A DNA stretch of 64,000 nt from a virus, in the IMG/VR virus record IMGVR_UViG_3300046313_000683, positions 1-64,000 of that record; one strand, written 5' to 3'. The notes beneath the pieces are model-generated. The model was given only the letters and a program-made list of their open reading frames with translations. It did no database searches and had not been told where the DNA came from. Shown in pieces: positions 17,037 to 26,385 of the stretch (its first letter is position 1; each line of letters begins with the position of its first letter). A program made the position numbers and the translations under genes.

Positions 17037-18875
17037 ATGTTTACAAAACTCATCCAGAAGTACTCTACCCGAGGAACAAATGCATTATCGAAAATAGAAC
17101 CTGAATTTTATCAGTATCTTAAAGATACTACTGCTTTCTTACCCAGTGATGCATCATCCACACAGCGGTTGTGGCATCACATTAGTAGCACATTCGCTGT
17201 CCCACAATGCGATATGTGTACATCTCCCGTGAACTGGAACATTGTAACTCAACAATATCGTAAATACTGCAGCAGGCAGTGCAGCCCACCCAAGCCACAA
17301 AATAGAACCGTGTTTAAGACTTGTGCAGTGTGCAATAATCGACTTAAACGAAACAAATACACAACTTGCAGCACATATTGTCGGCAAATATATGATGAGC
17401 ATCAGTCATCAATTGTGTTGCCACTAGAAGAGCTTAAACGCCAGTTGCAACTATTGCCAACAATTGATATGTTTAACGGATTTAAGGTTGCTTATCCATG
17501 CTTATATCACAATATACAGCAGTATACAGAGCATTTACCTGTAAGCTACCAAATTAAAGAACGAATTGCATATGTCATCGATCCGGCAAAGTATGATGCA
17601 AAGATCGCAGCTCAGCAGACTGCAATCGATGAAGCGACAGATTTAGGTATTACAGTGCAAGAATTGTCAATACGATCGCGATATGCTAATAATACATGCC
17701 CGAAGTGCATGACTCGTCAACGCCCTGCGAATCTTGATACGAGAAAGCTTAAAAAATGGTGTGCAGACTGTACCAATCAGTTTAGCATGGCCCAACAAGC
17801 TCATAAATTGGCTAAATTAGACAAGATAACCAACCCTATCCCCAACGTTCCTGGAAATAAAAATACAGACACAAGATTAAATAACCCCGACTGGTTGTAC
17901 GACCAACACTATAACCACAAGCTCACAAAGCAACAACTTGCTACTTTAATAGGAGTTGATAAGGAAACGGTATCTAACCGTTTCAAACTGTATGGCATTA
18001 AAGCAATTAAACACAAGTTCAAGACTGCTCAACAAAATGAAGTTTTGAATTTTATTAAGTCTTTAGGCATTTCCAATATTATCGAAAATGATCGAACTTT
18101 AGTGTCACCAAAACAAATAGATATCTTTTTACCTGATTACAATCTTGCAATTGAATATTGTGGGTTATATTGGCATTCAACTTCACAAGAACGGATTACT
18201 CCATCATACCACAAACACAAAATGGATCAATGCCGAACAAAGGGTGTTAGATTATTGACAATTTTTTCAAATGAGTGGATTGATACTAGGAGAATATGTG
18301 AATTAAAGATTGAGTCCATACTTGGACTTGATGCGAGGAAAGTTGTGTATGGTAGAACAACAACAGTATCGTCAATTACTGCAGATGAGAAGCGAGATTT
18401 TTTCGAAGTCAATCATATTCAAGGAAATGGCCCATCTAGCTATAACATAGCGCTACAAGATGAGTGTGGCACGCCAGTTGCAGTGATGGGGTTTATTATT
18501 AGTGACAATGGAAATACAGCTACACTAAATCGATACGCAACCAGTTGTAGAGTAGTAGGTGGGTTTTCAAAGCTACTAAAATACGCAATTAATCAGCAAT
18601 CGTGGACACGGATTGTATCATTCGCTGATTTGAGGTGGAGCGATGGGAATTTATACGAAAAAACTGGGTTTACTCTTGAGGCTACGATTCCTCCAGACTA
18701 CTATTACACTAAAGGGGCTGAATTAATTCATAAATTTAATTTTAGACATTCTCGGCTGCCAAAGATATTAGGGGATTCGTATGATCCAACGATGAGTGAA
18801 ACTGAAAACACTAAACGAGCAAAATGGTACCAAATTTTCGATTGTGGTAAACAGCGTTGGGTAATGAATCTGTAG
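17037..18875 (+). CDS. Vsr-type (EDxHD) homing endonuclease, zinc-finger rich
   Basis: 612 residues on the strand opposite to its neighbours. N-terminal part has several Cys pairs (CDMC, CSRQC, CAVC, CSTYC, CPKC, CADC) forming zinc-finger-like units; a helix-turn-helix HKLTKQQLATLIGVDKETVSNRF follows near residue 300. The nuclease domain (about 340-440) shows IDIFLPDYNLAIEYCGLYWH, then HKHKMDQCRTKGVRLLTIFSNEW, as in Vsr-like nucleases. The C-terminal domain resembles an extra DNA-binding or GNAT-like fold. Own promoter and terminator indicate a self-contained mobile gene. Confidence 0.8.
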   Translation: MFTKLIQKYSTRGTNALSKIEPEFYQYLKDTTAFLPSDASSTQRLWHHISSTFAVPQCDMCTSPVNWNIVTQQYRKYCSRQCSPPKPQNRTVFKTCAVCNNRLKRNKYTTCSTYCRQIYDEHQSSIVLPLEELKRQLQLLPTIDMFNGFKVAYPCLYHNIQQYTEHLPVSYQIKERIAYVIDPAKYDAKIAAQQTAIDEATDLGITVQELSIRSRYANNTCPKCMTRQRPANLDTRKLKKWCADCTNQFSMAQQAHKLAKLDKITNPIPNVPGNKNTDTRLNNPDWLYDQHYNHKLTKQQLATLIGVDKETVSNRFKLYGIKAIKHKFKTAQQNEVLNFIKSLGISNIIENDRTLVSPKQIDIFLPDYNLAIEYCGLYWHSTSQERITPSYHKHKMDQCRTKGVRLLTIFSNEWIDTRRICELKIESILGLDARKVVYGRTTTVSSITADEKRDFFEVNHIQGNGPSSYNIALQDECGTPVAVMGFIISDNGNTATLNRYATSCRVVGGFSKLLKYAINQQSWTRIVSFADLRWSDGNLYEKTGFTLEATIPPDYYYTKGAELIHKFNFRHSRLPKILGDSYDPTMSETENTKRAKWYQIFDCGKQRWVMNL

Positions 18876-18882
18876 TAATAGG

Positions 18883-18905
18883 AAAGAGCCTCAAAGGGCT
18901 CTTTT
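18883..18905 (+). terminator. rho-independent terminator
   Basis: Stem AAAGAGCC/GGGCTCTTT with a five-base loop followed by TTTT, starting 8 nt after the homing endonuclease stop. Confidence 0.8.
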
Positions 18906-18924
18906 ACGTATGGCTGAAGGTAGT

Positions 18925-19200
18925 TCAGAAGGACGTTGGTTGCGCTACTGCACGTGTCACTGACATCAAACCTTTTTGCAAGTCGAGTGTACCTTCTTGC
19001 AACCACTTAATTGGATTCGCAGCTTTAATCCGTTCACACTCGTCTCGATCTCCATTATCATATTGGGTGTAGAGGTGTTGATGAACATCATTCACTAGGT
19101 CCTGCAACTGTGGACCGAACGCTTTGATCCGGTTCATTAGATCAATTTCAGTTTGCGTAAGGTCTCTGAAACCTTTGATTAACTTGTGTTGATTTTCCAT
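18925..19200 (-). CDS. Acb2-like cyclic-nucleotide sponge (anti-CBASS), T4 Vs.4 family
   Basis: 91 residues. It starts MENQHKLIKGFRDLTQTEIDLMNRIKA and ends LQKGLMSVTRAVAQPTSF, the two signature ends of the Acb2 / T4 Vs.4 family. Acb2 forms compact oligomers that sequester cyclic di- and trinucleotide signals and so block CBASS abortive defence. Length is in the family range (about 90-100 aa). The middle is variable as expected. It sits just after the homing endonuclease insertion and before small regulatory-type genes. Confidence 0.82.
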   Translation of the reverse strand: MENQHKLIKGFRDLTQTEIDLMNRIKAFGPQLQDLVNDVHQHLYTQYDNGDRDECERIKAANPIKWLQEGTLDLQKGLMSVTRAVAQPTSF

Positions 19201-19202
19201 AA

Positions 19203-19730
19203 TTACTTGCGGCAGATCATTTCAACGCCGGTAGCTTTGTCCTTCTTGATCGATACCTTAATGGCGGAATCCAGGAAGCGTTTGCTTTGGCGCAAGACAG
19301 TCTTGCTGATGCCATGCGCGGCAATGAATGCGTCGATTGGTTGAGGCGTAGTTGGGATTGCGTTTAATGCAGTGATAATCTTGCTGCCTGTGCGACCACG
19401 TTTCGCGCCTTGAATTGCAGGTTTTCGAGGCACAGCTGTCTTGACTGCTGTAGGTGCGATGGTGATAGAAGTTTGAGAAGCGATAACTGGTTTTGCGGAA
19501 CGAGTATTTGCAACGATTGGCTCCCACTTCGCACGCTCGTCGGCGTGTAGTGCTGGGATCGTCATCAGACCCTTTTCGACGAGTCCTCGTGCAGTTTGGA
19601 TTTCTGACTCTGTTGTGTTGAACACTTGGACAGCAGCAGCATTCGAAAGCTTAAACTCATTGATAACTGACAGCTTGTCGCGCCAGTTAGTTGGAGTGAT
19701 GCTAGCAGTGTTTGCGTTGATTGTGGACAT
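19203..19730 (-). CDS. hypothetical DNA-binding-like protein
   Basis: 175 residues with an Ala/Thr/Pro/Lys-rich middle linker and a basic segment AKRGRTGSKI before a helical C-terminal domain (PIDAFIAAHGISKTVLRQSKRF) that looks like a helix-turn-helix. It may bind nucleic acid. It resembles the basic KRGRK segment of the protein at 22975-23676. Function unknown. Confidence 0.55.
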   Translation of the reverse strand: MSTINANTASITPTNWRDKLSVINEFKLSNAAAVQVFNTTESEIQTARGLVEKGLMTIPALHADERAKWEPIVANTRSAKPVIASQTSITIAPTAVKTAVPRKPAIQGAKRGRTGSKIITALNAIPTTPQPIDAFIAAHGISKTVLRQSKRFLDSAIKVSIKKDKATGVEMICRK

Positions 19731-19785
19731 ATAAGTCTCCTATAAATGTTTCGTGAAAGGTTAATGAACTGACCAGGTCATGATA

Positions 19786-20334
19786 TTACATTGTGCGATT
19801 GGGGTCAACTGCACGTGCGTAATTAGTGTATGTTAGATCATTGGTTACATTTTGGGTGACGAAAGCGGGTGGGACCCAATCTTTAGGTGGATTTTCAATT
19901 TCAAGAATACCAGTCGTGGTACCATTGTCAGAAAAGAAATCGACGACGACTTCGACATTATTCCCAGGCCGGCGACCGTACAGTGCTGATGTAATGTTCC
20001 ATCGATCTTTAATTACCCCGTGCTTTGCAATATCAAGCACATCAATGAACTGTCCAATGTTAAAATCGTGAGTTGCATTAAAGTTAAATTCACCCCGAAT
20101 AGCTGGGTCGTCAGTTGGTACTTTGATTGTAAGCTGAGTAAGTTCTGTTTCACCATTTGGACGCAAGGTCTCGCGGATTCGAACGACGCCGTTATTAGCA
20201 ACTTTATCTGGTAGGTACCACTGGCGAATGATTCGTGTAGTAATCAACCCACGGGTGATAAACGGTTGTGCCCAGGCATAGAAGCTTGGCAGATCGATTG
20301 TATATTTGAGTTCGTGTTCAATATTTGTGTTCAT
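19786..20334 (-). CDS. CYTH domain (triphosphate tunnel) protein
   Basis: 182 residues. Signature N-terminal IEHELKY gives the ExExK motif; RIRE, QLTIK, VEVVVDFF and LEIENPP are the barrel strands with inward-facing charged residues expected in CYTH proteins. Family members hydrolyse thiamine triphosphate or polyphosphate, or act as class IV adenylate cyclases. Which substrate applies here is not evident. A conserved hairpin lies immediately upstream of its ATG. Confidence 0.75.
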   Translation of the reverse strand: MNTNIEHELKYTIDLPSFYAWAQPFITRGLITTRIIRQWYLPDKVANNGVVRIRETLRPNGETELTQLTIKVPTDDPAIRGEFNFNATHDFNIGQFIDVLDIAKHGVIKDRWNITSALYGRRPGNNVEVVVDFFSDNGTTTGILEIENPPKDWVPPAFVTQNVTNDLTYTNYARAVDPNRTM

Positions 20335-20378
20335 TTAGTTTGAGCAGCGTGAAACTGCCGAATCTTTAGTTCGGTAGT
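20334..20378 (-). repeat. dispersed hairpin element, CTAAAGA loop (copy 1)
   Basis: On the minus strand CCGAA-CTAAAGA-TTCGG (20374-20358) is followed by GCAGTTTCACGC and CTCAAACTAAATG. A copy with the same hairpin and flank is at 36208-36253, a related one at 46039-46061, and both ends of the IS200/IS605 element carry hairpins with the same CTAAAGA loop. It is probably a solo transposon end. Confidence 0.6.
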
Positions 20379-20381
20379 AGT

Positions 20382-21008
20382 TTACAGAGCTTTCCTTAAA
20401 GCAAAAAGAGTGTATTTGGTATCAGAGTTGGTGGACCAAAGTCGAGCATCATCAATATTACTACCATCGTACGTAACTAATTCACCTTTTTCATCAACGA
20501 GTGGCTCACCGTCTTTGATAATATACACTTTGTAGTGGTTGTGTAGAGTAGCACTGGCAATACGTTTCCACAACGCTTGTCCGCCAATGTATTGAGTGTT
20601 GTCACTAATGATCGTATACCCCACATCTGCAAGAGCGGTGTACAAACGCATCCCCCATCCTTGAGACTGACGTCTTGGTCCAATTTCGACTAATCCAACT
20701 TGTAGTACATTACTCGGAATATCAAATTCTTTCCGCCCAGATAACATTGTAGATGGTTTAAACTCAACCGTTCCAATAACGTCTAGTCCGTGCATACCAT
20801 CATCGCGTTGGCCAACTAATCCAATCGATGCAATGTGAAGGTTTTTTCGGAGCACGCACCAATATTCCTGTCCATCATTTTTTCGACCTCTGTACACTAC
20901 ATCGAAATTTCGCTGGATAGTATTAACAGAGTAAAACGGTCGAACAGGTTTTACATCAAGTTCGGTCTGTTTTATAATTGGCATTTCCAACAACTGTGCT
21001 AACTTCAC
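20382..21008 (-). CDS. GNAT-like phage protein (paralogue group)
   Basis: 208 residues. It has EIGPRRQSQGWGMRLYTALADVG, the Q/RxxGxG/A-like turn typical of GNAT acetyltransferases, then ISDNTQYIGGQALWKRI and YDGSN. Relatives in this window are at 15157-15810 and 60535-61152. Such proteins are frequent in T4-like genomes, with substrates unknown. Overlaps the ligase gene by 4 nt. Confidence 0.6.
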   Translation of the reverse strand: MKLAQLLEMPIIKQTELDVKPVRPFYSVNTIQRNFDVVYRGRKNDGQEYWCVLRKNLHIASIGLVGQRDDGMHGLDVIGTVEFKPSTMLSGRKEFDIPSNVLQVGLVEIGPRRQSQGWGMRLYTALADVGYTIISDNTQYIGGQALWKRIASATLHNHYKVYIIKDGEPLVDEKGELVTYDGSNIDDARLWSTNSDTKYTLFALRKAL

Positions 21009-22852
21009 AACATATCTTTCAGTTGGTCTAGTGAAATAACTTTAACACCTTTGTCAAGTGCTTTTTGGATTTTAGATGATCCGCTGTTTTTGTCTTTAGC
21101 TACTAAAGTAGTCACTTTACTACTGAAAGTATCAGTAACCACACCACCCTGGCTGGTGATCTTCTCAACCATATCAGGAGATAGACGCACACCTGTGGGA
21201 CAAAATACCTGACCGGACAAAGCACCACCTGTTACAGCAGCCTTAGGAGCAGTGAGTGTGACATACGATCGCACAGCTTCCCATTGCTCGCACGCATCGT
21301 CAATGCTATCGAGGATCTTGCGAGCAGATTTAGCCTCAAAGCCATCAATGCTGGTAATCTGTTCCACACTCACTTTACCAGCCAGTACGGTAGTGTGGGG
21401 AATTACGTTGAACAGGGCTTTTAACTTACGCTCTCCCATCCCGCGTCCAAATGAACCCAATGCAGCAAACAGTCGTTCGGGAGTGATGCAATCCAATTTG
21501 CCATGCAAACTGGTGTGAGCCTTTTTGCCGTTTGAGCCGAAACCTTCTGTGTACACATGCTGGTTGGCGGCTATCGCATCGATGGGGTTGGTGATGCCGT
21601 ACGCATACAACTTCTCCACATTGCCCGCGCCGACGTGCTCGACTTCTAGCTTGGCAAAAAAGTGTTCGAGAATTTGCTTGTCGATTTCAATCTGGTGAGC
21701 GGCATTGGTGGTATATAGATCCACCATCGTTTCACCCCACTGTGCGTGTGTTGGCATTTCGACTTCTGCTGCAACGATTACTTCATCACATTTCGGTATT
21801 ACATCGCCCATTCTTTTTATGATTACAACAGCACCAGGTCCGATCCCATTGTCAAATACATATTTCGCATTGTACCCACTTGCTTTACGAATTGTCACGC
21901 CGGCTAGTTGCACAGGTTCAAAATGGAGGGTTGGTTTTAACAGACCATCTTTTGAAGCGCACCACTCCACCTCTGTTATCATTGTCGTGGCAGCACCAGC
22001 TTCCGGTTTGATTTTGATTGCATGAGATGGATTGAGGTCATCCGAGTCCACTGATTGGTCGCGGCTGCTTGGTGCATCAATGTCCACCACAATACCGTCT
22101 GCTTCAAATTTGCTTCCATCAACCAATTCACCACACAGCTTGCGGCAAATATCAAAAGTTAGATTGCGCAATGTGATCACATCTGTCACTGGGACTGTGA
22201 AGCCAGCTGCACTTAGTGCGGAAATCATTTGCTGCTTACTCAACTTGGTGTCAATGATTTCAAACGCTACAAACTTGAAATATTTGTACAAGCCTTTCAT
22301 ACCAGTTTTCCCATTTAGGAATCCAGCCGTGAAGTTGCGCGCATTCGCATAATCTTTACCACTGTGGGTGGTAGCAAGTTCACGAACCTCTTCCCAGTCT
22401 TGTTTGAGAATAGCGATCTCGCCACGAATCAACCCAGTGAAGTTGTTACCGATTTGTTGAGGGATGCTAGACATCAGGCGAGTGTGACGAAGGTTGTTTG
22501 CACCTTGGATACCGTTACCACGTGAAAACGATGACATAAGGACGCCGTTTTTGTACTTCAACAGAGCACTATTACCATCAATCTTTTCAGTAAGGACAGC
22601 AATTGCATCAGCAGGATATTTTGCCGCCCACCGTGTTAACTCAGCTTGGTCAAATACTTGGTTCAGCGAGCCCATTGGCGCTGGTAATTGAACTTTACCT
22701 CCACGCTCAGGAGCACCAATTTGTAGCAGTAGTTCTGGACGTGTAGTGGCGAGTGTTCGCTCAAGCGCATCAAACGATGCATCGTCCATAATGGGCGTAT
22801 CGGTGTTGTAGTATGCGTGCTTAGCAGCGAGGTATTGTTCGATTGTAGTCAT
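21005..22852 (-). CDS. ligA: NAD-dependent DNA ligase (LigA type)
   Basis: 615 residues. An N-terminal Ia-like region is followed by the adenylation motif EKIDGNSA (KxDG lysine), GLIRGEI, NARNFTAGFLNGK, and FEADGIVVDID. An OB fold, HhH region (about 470-540) and a C-terminal BRCT domain (about 540-615) follow. The four-Cys zinc finger of bacterial LigA is not visible. T4 itself uses an ATP-dependent ligase, so the NAD type is a replacement found in some large phages. It should seal nicks in replication and repair. Confidence 0.9.
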   Translation of the reverse strand: MTTIEQYLAAKHAYYNTDTPIMDDASFDALERTLATTRPELLLQIGAPERGGKVQLPAPMGSLNQVFDQAELTRWAAKYPADAIAVLTEKIDGNSALLKYKNGVLMSSFSRGNGIQGANNLRHTRLMSSIPQQIGNNFTGLIRGEIAILKQDWEEVRELATTHSGKDYANARNFTAGFLNGKTGMKGLYKYFKFVAFEIIDTKLSKQQMISALSAAGFTVPVTDVITLRNLTFDICRKLCGELVDGSKFEADGIVVDIDAPSSRDQSVDSDDLNPSHAIKIKPEAGAATTMITEVEWCASKDGLLKPTLHFEPVQLAGVTIRKASGYNAKYVFDNGIGPGAVVIIKRMGDVIPKCDEVIVAAEVEMPTHAQWGETMVDLYTTNAAHQIEIDKQILEHFFAKLEVEHVGAGNVEKLYAYGITNPIDAIAANQHVYTEGFGSNGKKAHTSLHGKLDCITPERLFAALGSFGRGMGERKLKALFNVIPHTTVLAGKVSVEQITSIDGFEAKSARKILDSIDDACEQWEAVRSYVTLTAPKAAVTGGALSGQVFCPTGVRLSPDMVEKITSQGGVVTDTFSSKVTTLVAKDKNSGSSKIQKALDKGVKVISLDQLKDML

Positions 22853-22974
22853 GTGTTCGAATTATGTAAGTGAAGAGGTTATAAATCAGAAAGCCCACTA
22901 GCCTTGAATCTAACAGATCTCTCCTAGAATTTAAGGCTGTTTGGAAGTATATGCACCGCTGGGGTGCAATCTAG

Positions 22975-23676
22975 TTACTTCTTGGCGCTACGCAGGTGGG
23001 CTCCACCCACTGTATAGTAATATGTAGTACTACCAGCAGCAGTGAGTCCCAGTTCTTTCTGGAATCGTGCTACGATCGTAGCACGCGATTTGTCAGGTGC
23101 ACTTGCGAACAGCTTTGCAGCTTGCTCGCGCTTTGTGGGAGTACCAGCTGGAGTCTTACGTACATAGGCGACCTTAGCTAAAGCAGTTGGGTTTGCTTTG
23201 CGTCCACGCTTACCAGACTTTTCTCCACCTGCAGCATAATAGTACGTCTGAGCACCCAGAACAGAAGTTTGTAACTCTTTCTGAAAAACTTTCATTACAT
23301 TTTCCTTACTTTTATCAGCAAGACCAGCGTAGATACGCTTTGCAATGTCGCTCTTTTTCTCGGTTTTGACTTTGATTGCTTTTGGTACGGAGACTATCTC
23401 AACAGTTTCTTCGGCAGCAACTTCCGGTGTAGGCTCAACAAACAACCAACGATGACGATCTTTCAACGAATCTGCTTTTGACTTTGCAGCAGCAAATGTT
23501 GCAACTTCATCTTTCAACTCAGCTTGCTTCATGTAACCGAGGATCGTGTGAGCAAAACCCTGTTGAGTCTGTGCATCAGCAGTCTGGTCCATTTGACGAA
23601 TTAGTGCATTGATTTCATCAATAGACAAGTTGCGTGTTTTGTCGAGATATTCGTTAATTTGGACCAGAACTGACAT
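22975..23676 (-). CDS. protein with two copies of an 'FQKEL...TYYYxxGG' domain
   Basis: 233 residues. A helical N-terminal domain and a linker are followed by two homologous units of about 40-45 residues: DKSKENVMKVFQKELQTS...AQTYYYAAGG and DKSRATIVARFQKELGLTAAGSTTYYYTVGG, separated by a basic KRGRKANP linker. The pattern resembles a small nucleic-acid-binding module duplicated in tandem. A consensus sigma70 promoter (23710-23737) lies just upstream, so it is probably an early gene. Confidence 0.65.
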   Translation of the reverse strand: MSVLVQINEYLDKTRNLSIDEINALIRQMDQTADAQTQQGFAHTILGYMKQAELKDEVATFAAAKSKADSLKDRHRWLFVEPTPEVAAEETVEIVSVPKAIKVKTEKKSDIAKRIYAGLADKSKENVMKVFQKELQTSVLGAQTYYYAAGGEKSGKRGRKANPTALAKVAYVRKTPAGTPTKREQAAKLFASAPDKSRATIVARFQKELGLTAAGSTTYYYTVGGAHLRSAKK

Positions 23677-23709
23677 TTTAGTAATCCTTGTTTGCGTGCG
23701 ATGTAGTCA

Positions 23710-23737
23710 ATTATACTCGTTTTTTTGAATTAGTCAA
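23710..23737 (-). promoter_or_regulatory. sigma70 promoter
   Basis: TTGACT, 16-base spacer, TATAAT on the minus strand; the -10 ends 33 bases upstream of the gene at 22975-23676. Confidence 0.85.
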
Positions 23738-23794
23738 CAGCTTTTTCATGCAAGTTGAAGCATTTTAAGGGTGGACCCACTTTGGTCCACAAAA

Positions 23795-24079
23795 TCAACT
23801 CAAATCTTCACACACAATCAGCATGGGGCTGGCGAGAAATACATCGACGTTGTCGCAGTGATCATCTGTAGTTGCACAAACCTCAATTTTAACTGTTTCG
23901 AATGCATCAAGTTCACCACACTGAGCAAACGCCTCTAGCAGTTCGAATGCTGCTTCACTGGCAGCAGTACCATCGCCAAGACGGGTGTGTGATAGCAAGC
24001 TCTCAATTAGAGCAGCTTGCACTAGCGTCATTCCTTTGATGGATACGGTTTGTTTCTCAATATTAGCTTTGACTTTCAT
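23795..24079 (-). CDS. hypothetical protein
   Basis: 94 residues, mixed alpha/beta, acidic C terminus. Lies directly after the metallophosphoesterase gene in the same direction. No motif recognised. Confidence 0.5.
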   Translation of the reverse strand: MKVKANIEKQTVSIKGMTLVQAALIESLLSHTRLGDGTAASEAAFELLEAFAQCGELDAFETVKIEVCATTDDHCDNVDVFLASPMLIVCEDLS

Positions 24080-24092
24080 ATTTTACTCCTGG

Positions 24093-24911
24093 TTAAATTT
24101 CAATAAACATACACGGAATGTGGTTGTTATACTTGTTGCCCCATTCCCCGCGGTATCCGCATGGGTTAGCGACGTATAGGATACCGTCCTTCACAAACTC
24201 TTGGTGGTCATGTGTGTGACCAAAAATCCACATATTGGGTGCGCAGTTGGGTTCAACAATGTCATCACAGTTATTAACAAACGCACCATTTACAGTACTC
24301 GTGCGAAAACGCATGGACACAGCATCATATGTTGGCAAGTGGTGTGTCACAACGATCACCTTATCTTCGTTGGCACGAGCAAGTTCGTTTCGAATCAACT
24401 GACGATGCTCGCCAGAAATCCTACGCATGTACGCTGGTGTCATACGATAATCATCCCGACCGTGCTCACGAACACGAATGTATTCAAAGTCTGCAATACC
24501 ACGCTGAATATCTTGATTGTAGTCAGGTCTGTGGCTGCATTCGCCCCAGAGTGTACCTGCGATAAACTTTACACCATCTATGACGAATGACTTGACATCA
24601 TTCCCAGGACACAGCGTATTCTGTACTCCATACTTACGAAACTGTTCAAACATTTGATCTGGTAGATCATTGTATACGTGGTGATACATCTCGTGGTTTC
24701 CGAACACGTAGATTACCTTAATGAAGCGGTCTTCCAGTTGTTTGATAAACTGTGCTGCTTGGTTTGGTCTGCTAGAAATATCACCTGCCAATACAAGCAC
24801 GCTCTCGCTATCCCGCTCATCAACAGGAATGAAGTTGTCAACGAGTTTAGCAGCTGGCGTGCCATAAAAGCCTTCTAAGTGAGTATCGCTGCTAATACGA
24901 ATGAATTTCAT
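24093..24911 (-). CDS. metallophosphoesterase
   Basis: About 273 residues from ATG 24911 (MKFIRISSDTHLE), where ATGA overlaps the upstream stop; the longer frame to 24938 is unlikely. All five family blocks are present: SSDTHLE (DxH), LAGDIS (GD), FGNHEMY (GNHE), VVTHHLPT and FGHTHDH (GHxH). It is a calcineurin-like phosphoesterase probably acting on a phosphate ester or nucleotide; substrate unknown. Pairing with an RNA ligase nearby allows an RNA end-repair role, but that is speculation. Confidence 0.85.
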   Translation of the reverse strand: MKFIRISSDTHLEGFYGTPAAKLVDNFIPVDERDSESVLVLAGDISSRPNQAAQFIKQLEDRFIKVIYVFGNHEMYHHVYNDLPDQMFEQFRKYGVQNTLCPGNDVKSFVIDGVKFIAGTLWGECSHRPDYNQDIQRGIADFEYIRVREHGRDDYRMTPAYMRRISGEHRQLIRNELARANEDKVIVVTHHLPTYDAVSMRFRTSTVNGAFVNNCDDIVEPNCAPNMWIFGHTHDHQEFVKDGILYVANPCGYRGEWGNKYNNHIPCMFIEI

Positions 24912-25210
24912 GGTTCGAGAATAGTTGAGGTCAGCCATTTATCACGGCTATCGGTAAATTGTTCCAGCGTCATGCCTGGTTGTTCGGTAGATTGCATAAT
25001 CTTGACGATATCTGCATCTTCTTTCACACTATACACATTAGACACATTGGTGCCAACATGCCGTTGGAAGTAATTTATCGGACACTCATCCTGAGCTCGC
25101 TGCGCAGCTTGTTCAGCACTATCCGCCCGAACGAGTGTCACATTACGAAAGACTACGATTTCTTCGACAGCATACAGATTCTCATGACTTGGGGTCAAGA
25201 TGTTATCCAT
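24908..25210 (-). CDS. hypothetical protein
   Basis: 100 residues, alpha/beta, with an AEQAAQRAQDECP helix. Overlaps both neighbours by a few bases (ATGA downstream). Not recognised. Confidence 0.55.
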   Translation of the reverse strand: MDNILTPSHENLYAVEEIVVFRNVTLVRADSAEQAAQRAQDECPINYFQRHVGTNVSNVYSVKEDADIVKIMQSTEQPGMTLEQFTDSRDKWLTSTILEP

Positions 25211-25805
25211 TTTTTGATTCCTTTTCCATCATGTGTTGCTTTCCTTGCCTCAAGCAGCGACGATTGCTGCGTTCCATTAACAGTTCTGGTGTAGTACCAT
25301 CTTCCAAATCTTCATACATTGGGAACTGACGGTAATATCTACCATCAGCAAATTCAACACCAGCGGTGTGACCAAGAATGTTATACACACTGTACAAATT
25401 ATCCCACTCACCTGTTGGCGCAGTACGAGCACCTTTCGTGCGTACTTTTGGTAGATTTACATTACCACTTTCAATTTTCCGCATTGTAGTGACACGACGG
25501 ATTGCACGCTTAATGTGACCAATAATCACATTACGTAGCAGTTGAGAGATGAACTTACCCTCCACAACATCAGTACCTAGTTCAATCAAAGTTGCGTCAA
25601 TTCGCAATAGTCGCAATAAATTTGCAGCGACGTGCGCCGACATGTGTCCATCTGCAACAGCGTGCTCAATTTCATTGACGTTCGTGTTAAACGTACGAAT
25701 ACGATTACTGCAACTCTTCATTGCACCTGGGTTGCGTTCGTTGATGATTCGTGTCAAATACTGACCAGCTGGAGTATTTGAAAACGTATTTAAGTCGTAG
25801 CTCAT
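25203..25805 (-). CDS. hypothetical helical protein
   Basis: 200 residues, mostly helical, rich in Arg (RNVIIGHIKRAIRRVTTMRK), with a basic C-terminal tail. Could bind nucleic acid, but no family motif is visible. Confidence 0.55.
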   Translation of the reverse strand: MSYDLNTFSNTPAGQYLTRIINERNPGAMKSCSNRIRTFNTNVNEIEHAVADGHMSAHVAANLLRLLRIDATLIELGTDVVEGKFISQLLRNVIIGHIKRAIRRVTTMRKIESGNVNLPKVRTKGARTAPTGEWDNLYSVYNILGHTAGVEFADGRYYRQFPMYEDLEDGTTPELLMERSNRRCLRQGKQHMMEKESKNG

Positions 25806-25834
25806 AAGTGATCCAAAATAGCTAGTATCAATTT

Positions 25835-26050
25835 TTATTGTGAAGGTGGCAAATCAATCTGTGGTTCGGGTGCTGAATCTGATTGTGGTGCAGACTCAGC
25901 CCACCCAACGCGCCATTCGTATGCTTTAGCGATCGACTCAACTGACATTCCGTGCTGCTGTGCAAACTGTTCTGCTACAGCACGATTGGGCGCATACTGC
26001 ACCACATCACCGGTTGGGTTCTTGATCAAATATCCTGCAAATCGATACAT
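25835..26050 (-). CDS. small hypothetical protein
   Basis: 71 residues; starts MYRFAGYLIKNPTGDVVQYAPNRAVAEQFAQQHG. Start ATG overlaps the MazG-like stop by one base. Unknown. Confidence 0.5.
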   Translation of the reverse strand: MYRFAGYLIKNPTGDVVQYAPNRAVAEQFAQQHGMSVESIAKAYEWRVGWAESAPQSDSAPEPQIDLPPSQ

Positions 26051-26385
26051 TACATTTTACCTTTGAAATAATTTGCAACATTGGGGGCCCACCACTGTAT
26101 CTTGAGGGATTTTTTAAATCGTGCGACTTCGATAGCATCACGGTCTAACACTTTGTTATCAACAAGAATGCTGATCAGACACAACAAATCACCAACCTCA
26201 GTCTCCAGTTGTTGACGACTTGATTGCGTACTTCCCCAACCATCATCGAGTCCAAATCGCTTGACTTTGGATATCGCTTGAATGACTTCTGCACATTCTT
26301 CGGTTACCATGTCAAGTGTATCACGAAGATCGCTTGGATTCCCCTCTAGTGATGTCGGTTCTATCAACGTGATTTCAGATGTCAT
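26050..26385 (-). CDS. MazG-like nucleotide pyrophosphohydrolase
   Basis: 111 residues. The all-alpha NTP-PPase pattern is present: TEECAEVIQAISKVKRFG (ExxE) and LETEVGDLLCLISILVD (ExxD). These enzymes hydrolyse NTPs or dNTPs to monophosphates; phage versions have been proposed to adjust nucleotide or alarmone pools. It overlaps the RNA ligase C-terminal gene by 4 nt. Confidence 0.8.
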   Translation of the reverse strand: MTSEITLIEPTSLEGNPSDLRDTLDMVTEECAEVIQAISKVKRFGLDDGWGSTQSSRQQLETEVGDLLCLISILVDNKVLDRDAIEVARFKKSLKIQWWAPNVANYFKGKM

